The position numbers were made by a program, and so were the translations under genes. The notes under the pieces were generated by a model. It was given only the letters and a program-made list of their open reading frames with translations. It was not told the DNA's origin and did not search any database. Shown in pieces: positions 26,272-35,512 of a stretch of DNA of 64,000 nt. The stretch lies in the NCBI RefSeq assembly GCF_900167535.1, contig NZ_FUYE01000001.1:248001-312000 (forward strand), written 5' to 3'. Position 1 is the first letter of the stretch. Each line of letters starts with the position of its first letter. Source of the DNA: Prosthecobacter debontii. GTDB lineage: Bacteria; Verrucomicrobiota; Verrucomicrobiia; Verrucomicrobiales; Verrucomicrobiaceae.

Positions 26272-29108
26272 TCGAGATAAAGCAGTTCGTTGGAATTTAA
26301 CAAGCCACGGCATAGTGCTGCCATGCCGTGGCTCTGAACGAGAGCTTCTGCCGCGCTTCTTTCAGGCAATGTGGGAGCTCGCTGAAACAGATAGCGAAAG
26401 GCTTGGCTGACAGGGTCATTACCACGACTGCGCTCTGCCAGAGCTTGCGCCATCTCCAGCGTGAAACTGTGGTTTAACAGCGTCAGCGCCTGCAAGGGGG
26501 ATGTGGTGCTGGCACGGCGCGGGGCTGCAAAGGAGATGTCAGGAAGATCAAAGTCATTCAAGACATCCACCACACTGGCGCGGGCATTCTGGTGATACAC
26601 GGCACGTCTCCACGTCTCGGGTCCATGCTGATCCAGTGGGAAATACGTGCACACATTGTTTTGCGTGAATTTGTAAAGCCTGAACCCTGGACCGCCCATG
26701 GGTTCGAGCTGAAGTTTCCCTGCCACACTGAGAAAGGTATCTCTCACCTCCTCTGCCGTCAGTCTGCGCGGCGGGAAGCGCCAGAGGAGCCGGGCTTCCT
26801 GATCCACTTGCGCTGCCTCCTGACGATACTGCCCCGACTGCCGATACGTGCGCGAAAGCAAGATCTCCCGATGCAGAGGCTTCCATCGCCAACCATAACT
26901 GCGCAGACGCTGAGCCAGAAAGTCGAGCAGCTCAGGATGGGTGGGCTGACTTCCGAGGAACCCGAAGTCACTGGGGGTATCCACCAGACCTATGCCGAAA
27001 TGATAGTGCCAAACCCGATTGGCCAGCACCCGCAAGGTTAACGCATTTTTCTCAGCAGTGATCCAACGAGCCAGAGCTAAGCGACGCTCCCCCTCTGAAG
27101 CTGTTTCAGGTAACGCATACTCTGGCACAAGCTGGTCTAAGACCTTCAAACTGGCAGGCTGCACTGGCTCAGTGGGCTTCATCGGATCCCCGCCCTGCTG
27201 AACGAAGGTGGGTTCCTTCGGCTGGGTATAAGTGCCCGCCCAGACCGTCGGTAAAGGGACGATGGCCTTCAAAGCAGCCTGAATTTGCGCCATCTCTTTG
27301 TCTAACAGCTTCAGACTTTGCGCCTCATCCGCACGTGTCACCTGTCGCTTTGCTTTGGCTATACCGTGAGCGGGACTCCAGGGCTCACGCCCTTCATCAC
27401 TCGCCACGGTTTGCCAGTGCTCACCGTCCATGGAGACCTGCACCTCATATTCACAGGGAGTCGCCCCGCGCACTTTGCTATCATCCAACTCACGTCCCCC
27501 TCGGGCATTGATGAAGGTGATGCCCTGGATACGCTCCGGCTTCGCTAAAGTCAGCGTGAGAGTGGCGGGCTGTCCGATGAACCATTGCTCGCCGAATTGG
27601 CCATCAATGCAGAGCTGCGGTCCATAAGCCTCTGGGAAATCCTCGGCGGTCGCCGACTTTGCCCCTTCTGCACGAGCGCCTTCTGCAGCCAAGGCTACAT
27701 TGCGTTTCGGCACCTCAGCGCTCCATACCTGAAACTCCGTCAATCGCCCCGAAACCGCGCTTTTCGGACTCAGGTCCGTCGTGGCATGGATCACAAACCG
27801 CACCCGCTGAGCTTCCACCGGGGCGAAATTCTCTTCCGTGCCATGCACGTCAATCTTCGGACGAGTCGGCTTCTGCGCCGCATTGACCGCTTGGGCGCGT
27901 TTTTCGATTTCTTTATCCAGAGCCGCTTTCCGCTCGTTCAGCTTGGCCAACTTCTCATTCAAGGGCCTGACCGCTGCCGAATGGGCAGCCCGGGCTTCGC
28001 GGCTCGCAATGACACGGCGCCCATGCTTGACCCCTTCAAAGGCGGCCCGCATCCGATAATAATCCTCGGTGGGAATGGGATCGAACTTATGATGATGGCA
28101 GCGTGCGCAATTGATCGTTAGGCCAAGAAAGGCACTGCCCGCAGCGGTAATCATATCATCCAACGTCGCCGCTCGGATATTTTTTTGGGCAACCGGATCT
28201 TGATTGCCCACATCATCGTAGGGACCCGCGACGAGGAAGGCGCTACCCACTTCGATCTCCGGCTGATCTTTCCCCACCACATCGCCAGCCAGATGCTCCA
28301 CGATCAACCGATTGAAAGGTTTATCATCATTGAGCGAGCGGATGACGTAATCCCGAAAGGGCCAGAGATCATCAATGATGAAGTTACGTTCGAACCCATT
28401 GCTTTCACCAAAGCGCACCACGTCCAACCAATGACGTCCCCACTGTTCACCATAGCGCGGGCTGGCCAATAGACGATCCACCAACGCTTCCGTCGCGGCT
28501 TCGGCATTGCGGGCATACTCCTCAGCGAACTGAGCCACCTCCTCCGGTGTGGGCGGCAATCCGATCACATCATAGGTCATGCGCCGGATGAGCGTGCGTC
28601 CGTCGGCAGGAGGATTCAGATGCAGGCCCTTTTCTGCCAGCTTATCCTGCACATAATCGTCCAGATGATCCTGGGTGAGATCTTCGCGGAGCGGTTGCAG
28701 TGACCACCAGGATTTATCCGCACGCTTCGCCTCGATTTTCATTCCCGCGCGTGGATCCGGCGCGCCCATTTTAACCCAGGTGATAAAATCTGAGATGATC
28801 GCGTCGGACAACTTGGGCTTCTTGGGCGGCATTTCCAAGCCCTCCTCCACATGCTGCAGGCTACGAATCAGCAAGCTATCCTGCGGATTACCGGGAACAA
28901 TGACCGGTGAGCCGCTATCACCCCCCGCCTCCCAGCCCGCTTTCGAATCGAGATAGAGATTGCCTTTCAGCTTCTTCGCTTCCGCGCTATGGCAGCTGTA
29001 ACACTGCTCCACCAAGACTGGACGGATCTTTTGCTCGAAGAAGGTGTGGTCGTCCGCACGCGTTTGGACCCAAACCAAAATGAAAGCCAATGGTAACAAC
29101 GTTTTCAT
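26268..29108 (-). CDS. PSD1 protein: cytochrome-like + DUF1549 + DUF1553
   Basis: 946 aa with a signal peptide from ATG 29108. Domain order: cytochrome-c-like PSCyt1 with CYSCH (C36, C39, H40), then DUF1549 containing a second CxxCH (NCARCHHHKFDP), a coiled middle part, and C-terminal DUF1553 (LALARWITAEKNALTLRVLANRVWHYHFG). This layout is characteristic of Planctomycetes and Verrucomicrobia. The function is not established, though linkage to sulfatases and glycan genes suggests polysaccharide processing. It is paired with a DUF1501 gene 24 bp upstream and overlaps the first LamG gene by 4 bp. Confidence 0.93.
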   Translation of the reverse strand: MKTLLPLAFILVWVQTRADDHTFFEQKIRPVLVEQCYSCHSAEAKKLKGNLYLDSKAGWEAGGDSGSPVIVPGNPQDSLLIRSLQHVEEGLEMPPKKPKLSDAIISDFITWVKMGAPDPRAGMKIEAKRADKSWWSLQPLREDLTQDHLDDYVQDKLAEKGLHLNPPADGRTLIRRMTYDVIGLPPTPEEVAQFAEEYARNAEAATEALVDRLLASPRYGEQWGRHWLDVVRFGESNGFERNFIIDDLWPFRDYVIRSLNDDKPFNRLIVEHLAGDVVGKDQPEIEVGSAFLVAGPYDDVGNQDPVAQKNIRAATLDDMITAAGSAFLGLTINCARCHHHKFDPIPTEDYYRMRAAFEGVKHGRRVIASREARAAHSAAVRPLNEKLAKLNERKAALDKEIEKRAQAVNAAQKPTRPKIDVHGTEENFAPVEAQRVRFVIHATTDLSPKSAVSGRLTEFQVWSAEVPKRNVALAAEGARAEGAKSATAEDFPEAYGPQLCIDGQFGEQWFIGQPATLTLTLAKPERIQGITFINARGGRELDDSKVRGATPCEYEVQVSMDGEHWQTVASDEGREPWSPAHGIAKAKRQVTRADEAQSLKLLDKEMAQIQAALKAIVPLPTVWAGTYTQPKEPTFVQQGGDPMKPTEPVQPASLKVLDQLVPEYALPETASEGERRLALARWITAEKNALTLRVLANRVWHYHFGIGLVDTPSDFGFLGSQPTHPELLDFLAQRLRSYGWRWKPLHREILLSRTYRQSGQYRQEAAQVDQEARLLWRFPPRRLTAEEVRDTFLSVAGKLQLEPMGGPGFRLYKFTQNNVCTYFPLDQHGPETWRRAVYHQNARASVVDVLNDFDLPDISFAAPRRASTTSPLQALTLLNHSFTLEMAQALAERSRGNDPVSQAFRYLFQRAPTLPERSAAEALVQSHGMAALCRGLLNSNELLYLE

Positions 29109-29132
29109 AACAAGAGGGCTCTTCACATCGCT

Positions 29133-30539
29133 TCAAACCAGCAGGTCCTTGAGCACGTGTCCGTGCACATCCGTAAGACGGCGATTGGTGCCGTTGTGGT
29201 AATAGGTCAGTTTTTCGTGATCCAACCCTAACAAATGCAGAACCGTGGCGTAGAAGTCATAGACCGTTGCCACATCCTCCACACTGCGGCGTCCAAAGTC
29301 ATCGGTGGCACCGTGACTGATCCCCCCCTTGACTCCCGCCCCCATCATCCAGGTGGTGAAAGCATCAGGATTGTGATCTCGCCCGGAGGTGCCCTGCTGA
29401 TGCGTGGGCATGCGACCAAACTCGGTGCACCAGACCACTAAGACGTCATTCAGCATCCCTCGCTGTTTCAGATCGGTAAGCAAGGCCGCGGTCGGCTGAT
29501 CGAAGATGGGGCAATGACGTTCGTAGTCAGCCTTGAGCGTCTTGTGAGCATCCCAATTCAGAAGACCATCCACGGCACTGGCACGGCTGGCACAATACAG
29601 GCTGACATAACGCACTCCCTGCTCCAAAAGGCGGCGGGCGAGCAAACAATTACGCGCATAGGCTGCCTTGAGATGGTTGCTATCCTCCGTGCCATAGAGT
29701 TCCCGAATGGATGCCGACTCATGCGACAAATCACTGACTTCTGGTGCCGCCAACTGCATTCGTGCCGCCAACTCATAACTGGCCATCCGTGCCCGTAGCT
29801 CCTGGTTGCCGGGACGTTCAGCGGCATGCTGCTCGTTGAGAAAGTGAATGAAGTCACGAGTCGCTTCTTCTTCACGGCCACTGACCGCAGTGGGTCGCTG
29901 AAGATTGCGCAGCATCTGTTGGGCGGACATAGAAACCGCTTGATGCTGGGCAGGAAGGAAGCCGTTGGACCAATTCGCCTTCCCATTCGGGGGCTCCCCT
30001 CGCAGATCCTGGATGGCCACATACGTCGGGAGGTTATCGTTCAAGCTTCCCAGGCCATAACTGACCCAAGAACCTGCACTGGGAAAGCCATCCCGTGTGA
30101 AGCAGGAATTCATGTTCACACAGCCCGGACCATGCGTGTTGGTCCGCGAAGTCATGCTATGGATGAAGGCGATGTCATCCACATGACGTGCCATGTTGGG
30201 CAACATGGAGGAGATCATCTTTCCACTCTGCCCTGCTCGTGCAAAGTCCCAGGGTGAGCGCATGAGATTGCCATTCTTGCCCTGGAAAGACACCTCCGCC
30301 TCTCCGCCTGGAAGTGGGGTTCCGTGGAACTTTTCCAGCAGCGGCTTATGATCCCACAGATCCACGTGCGAAGCCGCGCCAGGGCAGAAGATCTGCAAAA
30401 TTTGTTTGGCCCTCGGCGCAAAATGCGGCCGCTGAATCGGCACTGCCTGCATCAAGTGTGTGAGGGCAACACCCGTGAGCCCTGTGCTCATGCGTTCCAA
30501 AAACGCCCGCCGTGAAAGTGCCGACAGATCCGTGGTCAT
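29133..30539 (-). CDS. DUF1501 protein with Tat-type signal
   Basis: 468 aa. The N-terminal SRRAFLERMSTG is a twin-arginine export signal. The body matches DUF1501, a sulfatase/alkaline-phosphatase-fold family (LQIFCPGAASHVDLWD, GGEAEVSFQGKNG, VVWCTEFGRMPTHQQG-type metal motifs) and ends with the family's RRLTDVHGHVLKDLL. Catalysis is unproven. These proteins are nearly always encoded next to PSD1 genes, as here. It follows the gntR gene by 41 bp. Confidence 0.93.
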   Translation of the reverse strand: MTTDLSALSRRAFLERMSTGLTGVALTHLMQAVPIQRPHFAPRAKQILQIFCPGAASHVDLWDHKPLLEKFHGTPLPGGEAEVSFQGKNGNLMRSPWDFARAGQSGKMISSMLPNMARHVDDIAFIHSMTSRTNTHGPGCVNMNSCFTRDGFPSAGSWVSYGLGSLNDNLPTYVAIQDLRGEPPNGKANWSNGFLPAQHQAVSMSAQQMLRNLQRPTAVSGREEEATRDFIHFLNEQHAAERPGNQELRARMASYELAARMQLAAPEVSDLSHESASIRELYGTEDSNHLKAAYARNCLLARRLLEQGVRYVSLYCASRASAVDGLLNWDAHKTLKADYERHCPIFDQPTAALLTDLKQRGMLNDVLVVWCTEFGRMPTHQQGTSGRDHNPDAFTTWMMGAGVKGGISHGATDDFGRRSVEDVATVYDFYATVLHLLGLDHEKLTYYHNGTNRRLTDVHGHVLKDLLV

Positions 30540-30580
30540 AACGATAAACTGAAGAGGTGAATTGCGAAAAGTTACAGGTG

Positions 30581-31267
30581 TTACTCGAGCCCAAGATCCT
30601 CGCGGGCCGTTACTAAGTGGCGGCTCATCGCACGAGCCGCAGCCAAGCCATCCCGTTGTTCGATGGCCTTCACCACCGCTCCATGCTGACGCACGGCCGT
30701 CGCCGGTGTCACACGCTTGTAACCGTGCTTTAGGCTGGTTTGCAGCAATTCCGACAAAGACTGCATCAGCAAGGCCGCGATCTGATTGCCTGAAATGACG
30801 GCCACGTATCGATGGAACTCCATGTCAGCCAACACAGACTCTTCATAACCCGTCGCACAGACCAACCTCTCATGCACCGCTCGCAACTCCACCACCTGTT
30901 CATCGGTGGCGCGCTCTGCGGCCAATCGAGCATTCTCGGGTTCCACCATCAGCCGGACCTCGATCAATTGTTTCAACCGCTCCGTTTTTTCTGGCACCAG
31001 TAGCTCCAGAGCTCCCGTCAGAGGTTTGTGCAAATGATTCACCGTCCGGACGCCCAGGCCCTGACGGACTTCTAAAAGCCCCTGCTGCTCTAAGCGTTTG
31101 GTCGCCTCCCGCACGACACTACGGCTCACGCCTAGCTGACTGGCCAATTCCCGCTCCGTTGGTAACCACGCTTCTTCCTCAGGCAAATGCTTGCGAGCGA
31201 GCGCCGCGAGGCTTTCACATACTTTTTCCACCAACGAAGGTGGACGAGCGATTGCATTCAAAGTCAT
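30581..31267 (-). CDS. FadR-subfamily GntR transcriptional regulator
   Basis: 228 aa. The N-terminal winged helix (LPTERELASQLGVSRSVVREATKRLEQQGLLEVRQGLG, about residues 38-75) is followed by an all-helical FCD ligand-binding domain (EVRLMVEPENARLAAERAT, ADMEFHRYVAVISGN). ATG 31267 was chosen because the 9-residue extension from 31294 would overlap the operator-like palindrome. It heads the DUF1501-PSD1-LamG operon and likely controls it, responding to a small organic acid or sugar acid; this is inferred from position and the matching operator. Confidence 0.9.
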   Translation of the reverse strand: MTLNAIARPPSLVEKVCESLAALARKHLPEEEAWLPTERELASQLGVSRSVVREATKRLEQQGLLEVRQGLGVRTVNHLHKPLTGALELLVPEKTERLKQLIEVRLMVEPENARLAAERATDEQVVELRAVHERLVCATGYEESVLADMEFHRYVAVISGNQIAALLMQSLSELLQTSLKHGYKRVTPATAVRQHGAVVKAIEQRDGLAAARAMSRHLVTAREDLGLE

Positions 31268-31281
31268 GGCTTGGTGATCAG

Positions 31282-31294
31282 GTGGTCTGACCAC
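31282..31294. promoter_or_regulatory. GntR/FadR-type operator
   Basis: GTGGTCTGACCAC is a perfect 6+1+6 palindrome. It contains TGGT-N3-ACCA, the form bound by FadR-subfamily regulators. It lies 15 bp upstream of the gntR start, suggesting autoregulation of the operon. Confidence 0.65.
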
Positions 31295-31354
31295 TGTTAG
31301 AACGCTGGTCGCAGTTCTTTTATTTCAACCTCTATTAGGATAGGGGTTCAGCCT

Positions 31355-32362
31355 CTATCCACGAAACTCAAACGTCTCCGCAAGAGCTAAACACTCTGTC
31401 ACCGTTTTCATACCGCCTGAGGGAGTCGGATGAGATAACGAAGCTGCCGCCGTGCAGACCGCGAGCTTCAAACGCTCAGGCAAAGATAAGCCTTCGTGAA
31501 TGCCATACAACAACCCGGCCGCGAAGGCATCACCAGCACCTGTAGCCCCCTGGCTGTAGCCAGCAGGGAGGTTCAATGAAGGCTGGATATGGCTTGTGCT
31601 GTCGCTCTGGCAAGAGACCGCGCCATGCTCCACGTGGATGGTCACACTCGTTGAGACACCAAAAGCCAGAATCTCCTGAGCTGCTGCGAGCAGCGCGGGG
31701 AAATCCATGGCAGCGAGCGGGCGGGAAAGCACCCTCGACGCTTCGATTTCATTGATGATGAGATGATCCGTGAAAGGCAAAGCACTCAGTGCAATCTCGC
31801 GGAACTGCGGGTTCTCGGTGCTGACCATGTCCACACTGGTGATCAAGCCCGCTTCACGAGCCTTCTCCAGCAAATGCGAGGCATAGGTGCGGCCGGTGGC
31901 ATCGAAGCTATCCATGCGATCCAGCAGCATGAGATAACCCAGATGCAAGATGCGGGCGCTACTTCGAAAAGGATCACAATGCAAAACATCAAAGAGCGCA
32001 TTGGCTCCACGCTGATGGAAGAAGGTGCGCCTTCCGGTGCTCTGCACCGTCATGGCATCGGTGTAGGACGTGGAACGCTCAGAACTGCTGTGAAGCTGCG
32101 TGGTATCAATGCCATGCGCAGCGCAGTCACTGCGAATCCAACGACCATTGGCGTCCTCTCCCACGAGACCGCAAGCAGCCAGGGGAAACCCAGCCTGCAT
32201 GGCGGCTAGGTCTTTGAGAACGTTGTAAGGGCCGCCGCCATTGGCCTGCGACTCGCTCAGGATGCTAGCCAGCATGTCCTGCTGCGGGTAGTGATCGACA
32301 ATCTTCACGTAATCCACGATGAAGTTGCCAGCCGCGAGAATGCCTGAGCGAGATGAGGTCAT
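31355..32362 (-). CDS. PfkB-family carbohydrate kinase
   Basis: 335 aa ribokinase-fold kinase that phosphorylates a sugar or keto-sugar with ATP. Seen: GGGPYNVLKDLAAM (sugar site near residue 42), GYSQGATGAGDAFAAGLLYG with catalytic Asp in GAGD. It is the last gene of the isomerase-aldolase-oxidoreductase-kinase operon, 21 bp after the Gfo/Idh gene. The substrate cannot be named from sequence. The downstream gntR gene starts 87 bp away and has its own operator. Confidence 0.9.
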   Translation of the reverse strand: MTSSRSGILAAGNFIVDYVKIVDHYPQQDMLASILSESQANGGGPYNVLKDLAAMQAGFPLAACGLVGEDANGRWIRSDCAAHGIDTTQLHSSSERSTSYTDAMTVQSTGRRTFFHQRGANALFDVLHCDPFRSSARILHLGYLMLLDRMDSFDATGRTYASHLLEKAREAGLITSVDMVSTENPQFREIALSALPFTDHLIINEIEASRVLSRPLAAMDFPALLAAAQEILAFGVSTSVTIHVEHGAVSCQSDSTSHIQPSLNLPAGYSQGATGAGDAFAAGLLYGIHEGLSLPERLKLAVCTAAASLSHPTPSGGMKTVTECLALAETFEFRG

Positions 32363-32383
32363 GACAGAGGGAATGGGATCGGA

Positions 32384-33505
32384 TCAGAGACTGACAACCG
32401 TGCCATTGCGCTGGGACTCCAAGGCAGCAGCAAAGATCTCGTGAGTCGCCACGGCCTCTTCAGGAGTGGCACAGCCAAAGCGGCCATTGAGTTCACCCGC
32501 ACGCTCCATGAGAAAGGCGGCCCACATCTGCTGAATCACATCCGGGAAACCTGGCTCAAAGATGCCACCCGTCACGGCTTTGAATGGGGTGCCAAAGCCG
32601 AGATCGGTGCGTTTCCACCACTGTTCCTTACCGCGCTCAAAGATCCAGAGCGTCTTGGGTTCAGCCGTGCTAAATCTCACACCACCATCGGTGCCGAGGA
32701 TCTCGATATACCAAGTGTTGGTCGCTCCAGGAGCCAGACGCTTCATTTCCAAACGCAGGGGCACTTCCTCACCCTGAATGCTGGTCCAGGTATGCAGCAT
32801 TGCATTGTCCCAGGTATCGCAATTCGTCACGCCACCTTTGCCATCGGGACGCTGAGGATAACCCTTCTGAAGCTGAGCGAACAGGCGGGTGGGTTTCCAA
32901 CCGAGGCGCAGGGGCAAGTGACAGGAGTGCATGCCCAAGTCATTGAGCGCGCCACCTTCACCACAGGTCGCGTTGAGACGCTTCCAGTTGGCGGCTTTAG
33001 TCGGATCGAGATCGCTGCTGTGATGGAAACCGGAGACGACTTCTAAGACGCGACCGATTTCACCTTTGCGAGCAATCTCAAACGCACGCTGAGCCCCCGG
33101 GAAGAAGGGCATCTCGGAACTGCAACGGACGAAACGACCGCTGGAGTTCACGGCTTCCAGAATGCGACGGGCCGAAGGCAGGTCAATGCCGAAAGGTTTC
33201 TCTGCAAAGAGGTCTTTGCCTGCAGTAAGCACGTCCAGATAAAGCTTCTCATGCAGGTTATGCGGCACCGCCACATACACCACATCCACATCAGGATTAG
33301 AGAGGAGTTCCTTATAATCCGTGGTCTTCTGCGTGCAGGAGGGGATGCAGTCAAACCAAGCCAGGGTGGATGGATTCAGATCTGCGACCGAAACCAGCAC
33401 GGGGCGGACGGTCACGTCCGTAAGTGCACACCAGCGGGCAAAAGCGCTGGCCATTTCGCGACCCATGAGACCGCCGCCGATGATGCCGATGCGAACGTCT
33501 TTCAT
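32384..33505 (-). CDS. Gfo/Idh/MocA-family oxidoreductase
   Basis: 373 aa. The Rossmann motif RIGIIGGGLMG is at the N-terminus, followed by AEKPFGIDL (the family's catalytic EKP) and a C-terminal beta-sheet domain with GGALNDLGMHSCHLPL. Such enzymes oxidise or reduce sugars, inositols or sugar acids with NAD(P). ATG 33505 sits one base after the stop of the aldolase gene, so the two are tightly coupled. Confidence 0.9.
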   Translation of the reverse strand: MKDVRIGIIGGGLMGREMASAFARWCALTDVTVRPVLVSVADLNPSTLAWFDCIPSCTQKTTDYKELLSNPDVDVVYVAVPHNLHEKLYLDVLTAGKDLFAEKPFGIDLPSARRILEAVNSSGRFVRCSSEMPFFPGAQRAFEIARKGEIGRVLEVVSGFHHSSDLDPTKAANWKRLNATCGEGGALNDLGMHSCHLPLRLGWKPTRLFAQLQKGYPQRPDGKGGVTNCDTWDNAMLHTWTSIQGEEVPLRLEMKRLAPGATNTWYIEILGTDGGVRFSTAEPKTLWIFERGKEQWWKRTDLGFGTPFKAVTGGIFEPGFPDVIQQMWAAFLMERAGELNGRFGCATPEEAVATHEIFAAALESQRNGTVVSL

Positions 33506-33506
33506 G

Positions 33507-34340
33507 TTAGGCGGCGACAAGTTTCAGAGCTTCATCCACACTCGCATTGTCATGCACCATGGCCATGAGGGCCTGGGTGATGCCTTTCGGGTTCGGATGC
33601 TGGATCACATTGCGACCATACACGATGCCCGCTGCGCCCTGCGCCAGGAGGCCTTGTGTGCGCTCCAGGATTTCCTTGTCGCTCACACGACCACCGCCAC
33701 GAACCAGGATTGGGATGCCGGAGGCTGCGGCGACGACTTTGTGATAAACACTCACGTCATCGGTCGGGTCGGCTTTGACGATATCAGCACCCAGCTCCAC
33801 GGCCTGACGGACAAGGTGAGTGATGGCGGTTTCATCGCCATTCACCATGTAGCCACCAGCCACGCTGTTTTCCTGGAACACCAGCGGCTCGATCATCATC
33901 GGCATACCGTAGTAGTCGGCCTGGGGTTTCAGGCGCAGGATGTTTTCCACACACTGCTCGTGCACTTCAGGCGCGCCGGGGATCTGGAACAGGTTCACAC
34001 ACACACATGCGGCGTCATAACGCACGGCTTGAAGCATGGTTTCCTCGATCATCAGACTGAAGCGGCTCTCGGGCAGCACCTTGCCGTAGATGTTGGCTAC
34101 GTCCGTTCGCAGCACCAGGGAGGGCTTGAAGCGGCCTTGGACTTCCTGAAGATGGCGGGCCTGACCCAGCGTGAGCTGGATCGCATCGGGTGCTGCATCC
34201 ACGAGGGTCTTGATCACCACACGCATGTCTTCGATGCCCTGGAGGAAGCCAGGTTGATTGAAGAATCCATGATCCACCGCCACATCAAAGCAGCGGCCAG
34301 ACTTGGCATTGAAGAGACGATTGAGACGGTATTGTTTCAT
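33507..34340 (-). CDS. Class I (DhnA/LsrF/Cgl0159-like) aldolase
   Basis: 277 aa TIM-barrel. CFDVAVDHGFFNQPG at strand 1, DIVKADPTDDVS carrying the likely Schiff-base Lys, ILVRGGGRVSDKEIL, and GAAGIVYGRNVIQHPNP phosphate-binding end match class I fructose-bisphosphate-type aldolases. It probably cleaves the phosphorylated sugar made by the PfkB kinase of the same operon (inferred). It follows the isomerase gene by 24 bp. Confidence 0.82.
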   Translation of the reverse strand: MKQYRLNRLFNAKSGRCFDVAVDHGFFNQPGFLQGIEDMRVVIKTLVDAAPDAIQLTLGQARHLQEVQGRFKPSLVLRTDVANIYGKVLPESRFSLMIEETMLQAVRYDAACVCVNLFQIPGAPEVHEQCVENILRLKPQADYYGMPMMIEPLVFQENSVAGGYMVNGDETAITHLVRQAVELGADIVKADPTDDVSVYHKVVAAASGIPILVRGGGRVSDKEILERTQGLLAQGAAGIVYGRNVIQHPNPKGITQALMAMVHDNASVDEALKLVAA

Positions 34341-34364
34341 GATGGGGGAGGGAGTCGTGGATGA

Positions 34365-35408
34365 TTATTGGAGTCCCATCAAGTGCTTCATCACATACAA
34401 TTCCAACGCCTCGTAGTCGCGAGCGTCACGGAATTGCTGGATGAGGTTGTTGTCCACACTGCGGACCTTGTCCACGAGGTGCATGAAGATCTCGCGGCTG
34501 TATTTGAGGTGGTCGGTGACAGGGCAACCGCGCTGGGTGCGCATAGCTTTCACATCCAGGCCGATGAATTCGCCGCGCTTGCCGTAGCCGGCCTCTTCAA
34601 GCACACGGACTTGATTGAAGGCGACACGCAGATTGGCTCCGCCGAAGTTCTTGTCCTGGTCATACTTCAGGCCGTTCTGGTCATTGAGGTGGACGCTGCC
34701 CAGCTTGTCGTGAGCGAGAGCAAATGCCATTTCATCGCTCGGGTCCAAGCCAGCGAGGATGGCATGGGCACTTTCGATGAGGCCCTTCACGCGTTTGTGA
34801 TCGCTGGAAGCATAGGCCAGGGCCACCGCGTGGCCGATGGTCGGCACATAGGCCTGATCGGTCGGCTCATTCGGCTTGGGTTCGATCCAGATTTCGATCT
34901 CCTTATCGTAGTCCAGCATGGCATTCACGGTGTCGAGGATGCGTTGGTAAGCCAGACGGGCGTCCTTGGCTTCGCGAATGTAGGTGCCTTCACGGGAAAG
35001 CCAGAGCACGATGGCTTTGCAATCAATGGAGCGGGCGATGTCGATGCACTTCTTCGTGCGATCCCAGGCGTAGTCGCGATCCGAGGCGCTGTTGGAAGTG
35101 TAGGCACCATCGGTGGTCTGCTCAGCAAACCAGAGACGCGGGGCGACAAACTCAGGAATCAACCCCTGATTGGCCAGCATGGCTTTCACTTCCCCGGACT
35201 TCTTAGCGATCTGGTCAGGCGTCAGGTCATCCATGCCAGGGACGACGTCATCGTCGTGAAACTGCACGCCTTCGAAACCCAGCGGGCGATACAGGGCAAA
35301 CTTTTCCTCGTGAGGGAAAACGGCGCGGACTTCGGTTCCAAAGGGATCAGCGCCTTCGCTGATGTTCCAGGGGCCAAAGGAAAAACGGTAGTTGGTTGGG
35401 GTGCTCAT
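34365..35408 (-). CDS. Xylose-isomerase-like sugar isomerase
   Basis: 347 aa from ATG 35408; the extra 24 codons upstream lie in the promoter region. It follows the actinobacterial XylA pattern: FSFGPWN, GVQFHDDDVVP with catalytic His at residue 51, IEPKPNEP with metal-binding Glu and catalytic Lys, LIESAHA, and HLNDQNGLKYDQD. It should convert an aldose to a ketose with divalent metal. It diverges from true XylA elsewhere, so D-xylose is not certain. First gene of the sugar operon, divergent from an AraC regulator. Confidence 0.85.
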   Translation of the reverse strand: MSTPTNYRFSFGPWNISEGADPFGTEVRAVFPHEEKFALYRPLGFEGVQFHDDDVVPGMDDLTPDQIAKKSGEVKAMLANQGLIPEFVAPRLWFAEQTTDGAYTSNSASDRDYAWDRTKKCIDIARSIDCKAIVLWLSREGTYIREAKDARLAYQRILDTVNAMLDYDKEIEIWIEPKPNEPTDQAYVPTIGHAVALAYASSDHKRVKGLIESAHAILAGLDPSDEMAFALAHDKLGSVHLNDQNGLKYDQDKNFGGANLRVAFNQVRVLEEAGYGKRGEFIGLDVKAMRTQRGCPVTDHLKYSREIFMHLVDKVRSVDNNLIQQFRDARDYEALELYVMKHLMGLQ

Positions 35409-35460
35409 ATGCAGGGCTGTTTTTAACGTGGCCCCTAGATTCCGCTCTACGTCTGCTGTC

Positions 35461-35512
35461 TCGAAAAATGGCACTATCATCTCAAATCTGTATCGAAATT
35501 GTTCGAAAATGT
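35461..35512. promoter_or_regulatory. TCGAAA direct repeats in araC/isomerase intergenic region
   Basis: TCGAAA occurs at 35461, 35493 and 35503. The last two belong to near-identical adjacent decamers TCGAAATTGT/TCGAAAATGT, 10 bp apart. The first is about three helical turns upstream. This matches the direct-repeat operators of AraC-family proteins. Confidence 0.5.

Noticed and set aside
31355..35408. Sulfoquinovose (sulfo-EMP-like) pathway for the isomerase-kinase-aldolase-oxidoreductase operon
   Set aside because: The enzyme classes fit loosely and the window has sulfatases, but no sulfoquinovosidase or sulfonate exporter is present and the isomerase is XylA-like, not YihS-like.
34368..35426. 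352-aa plus-strand ORF opposite the isomerase
   Set aside because: Antisense shadow; the minus strand carries the XylA-type active-site motifs.
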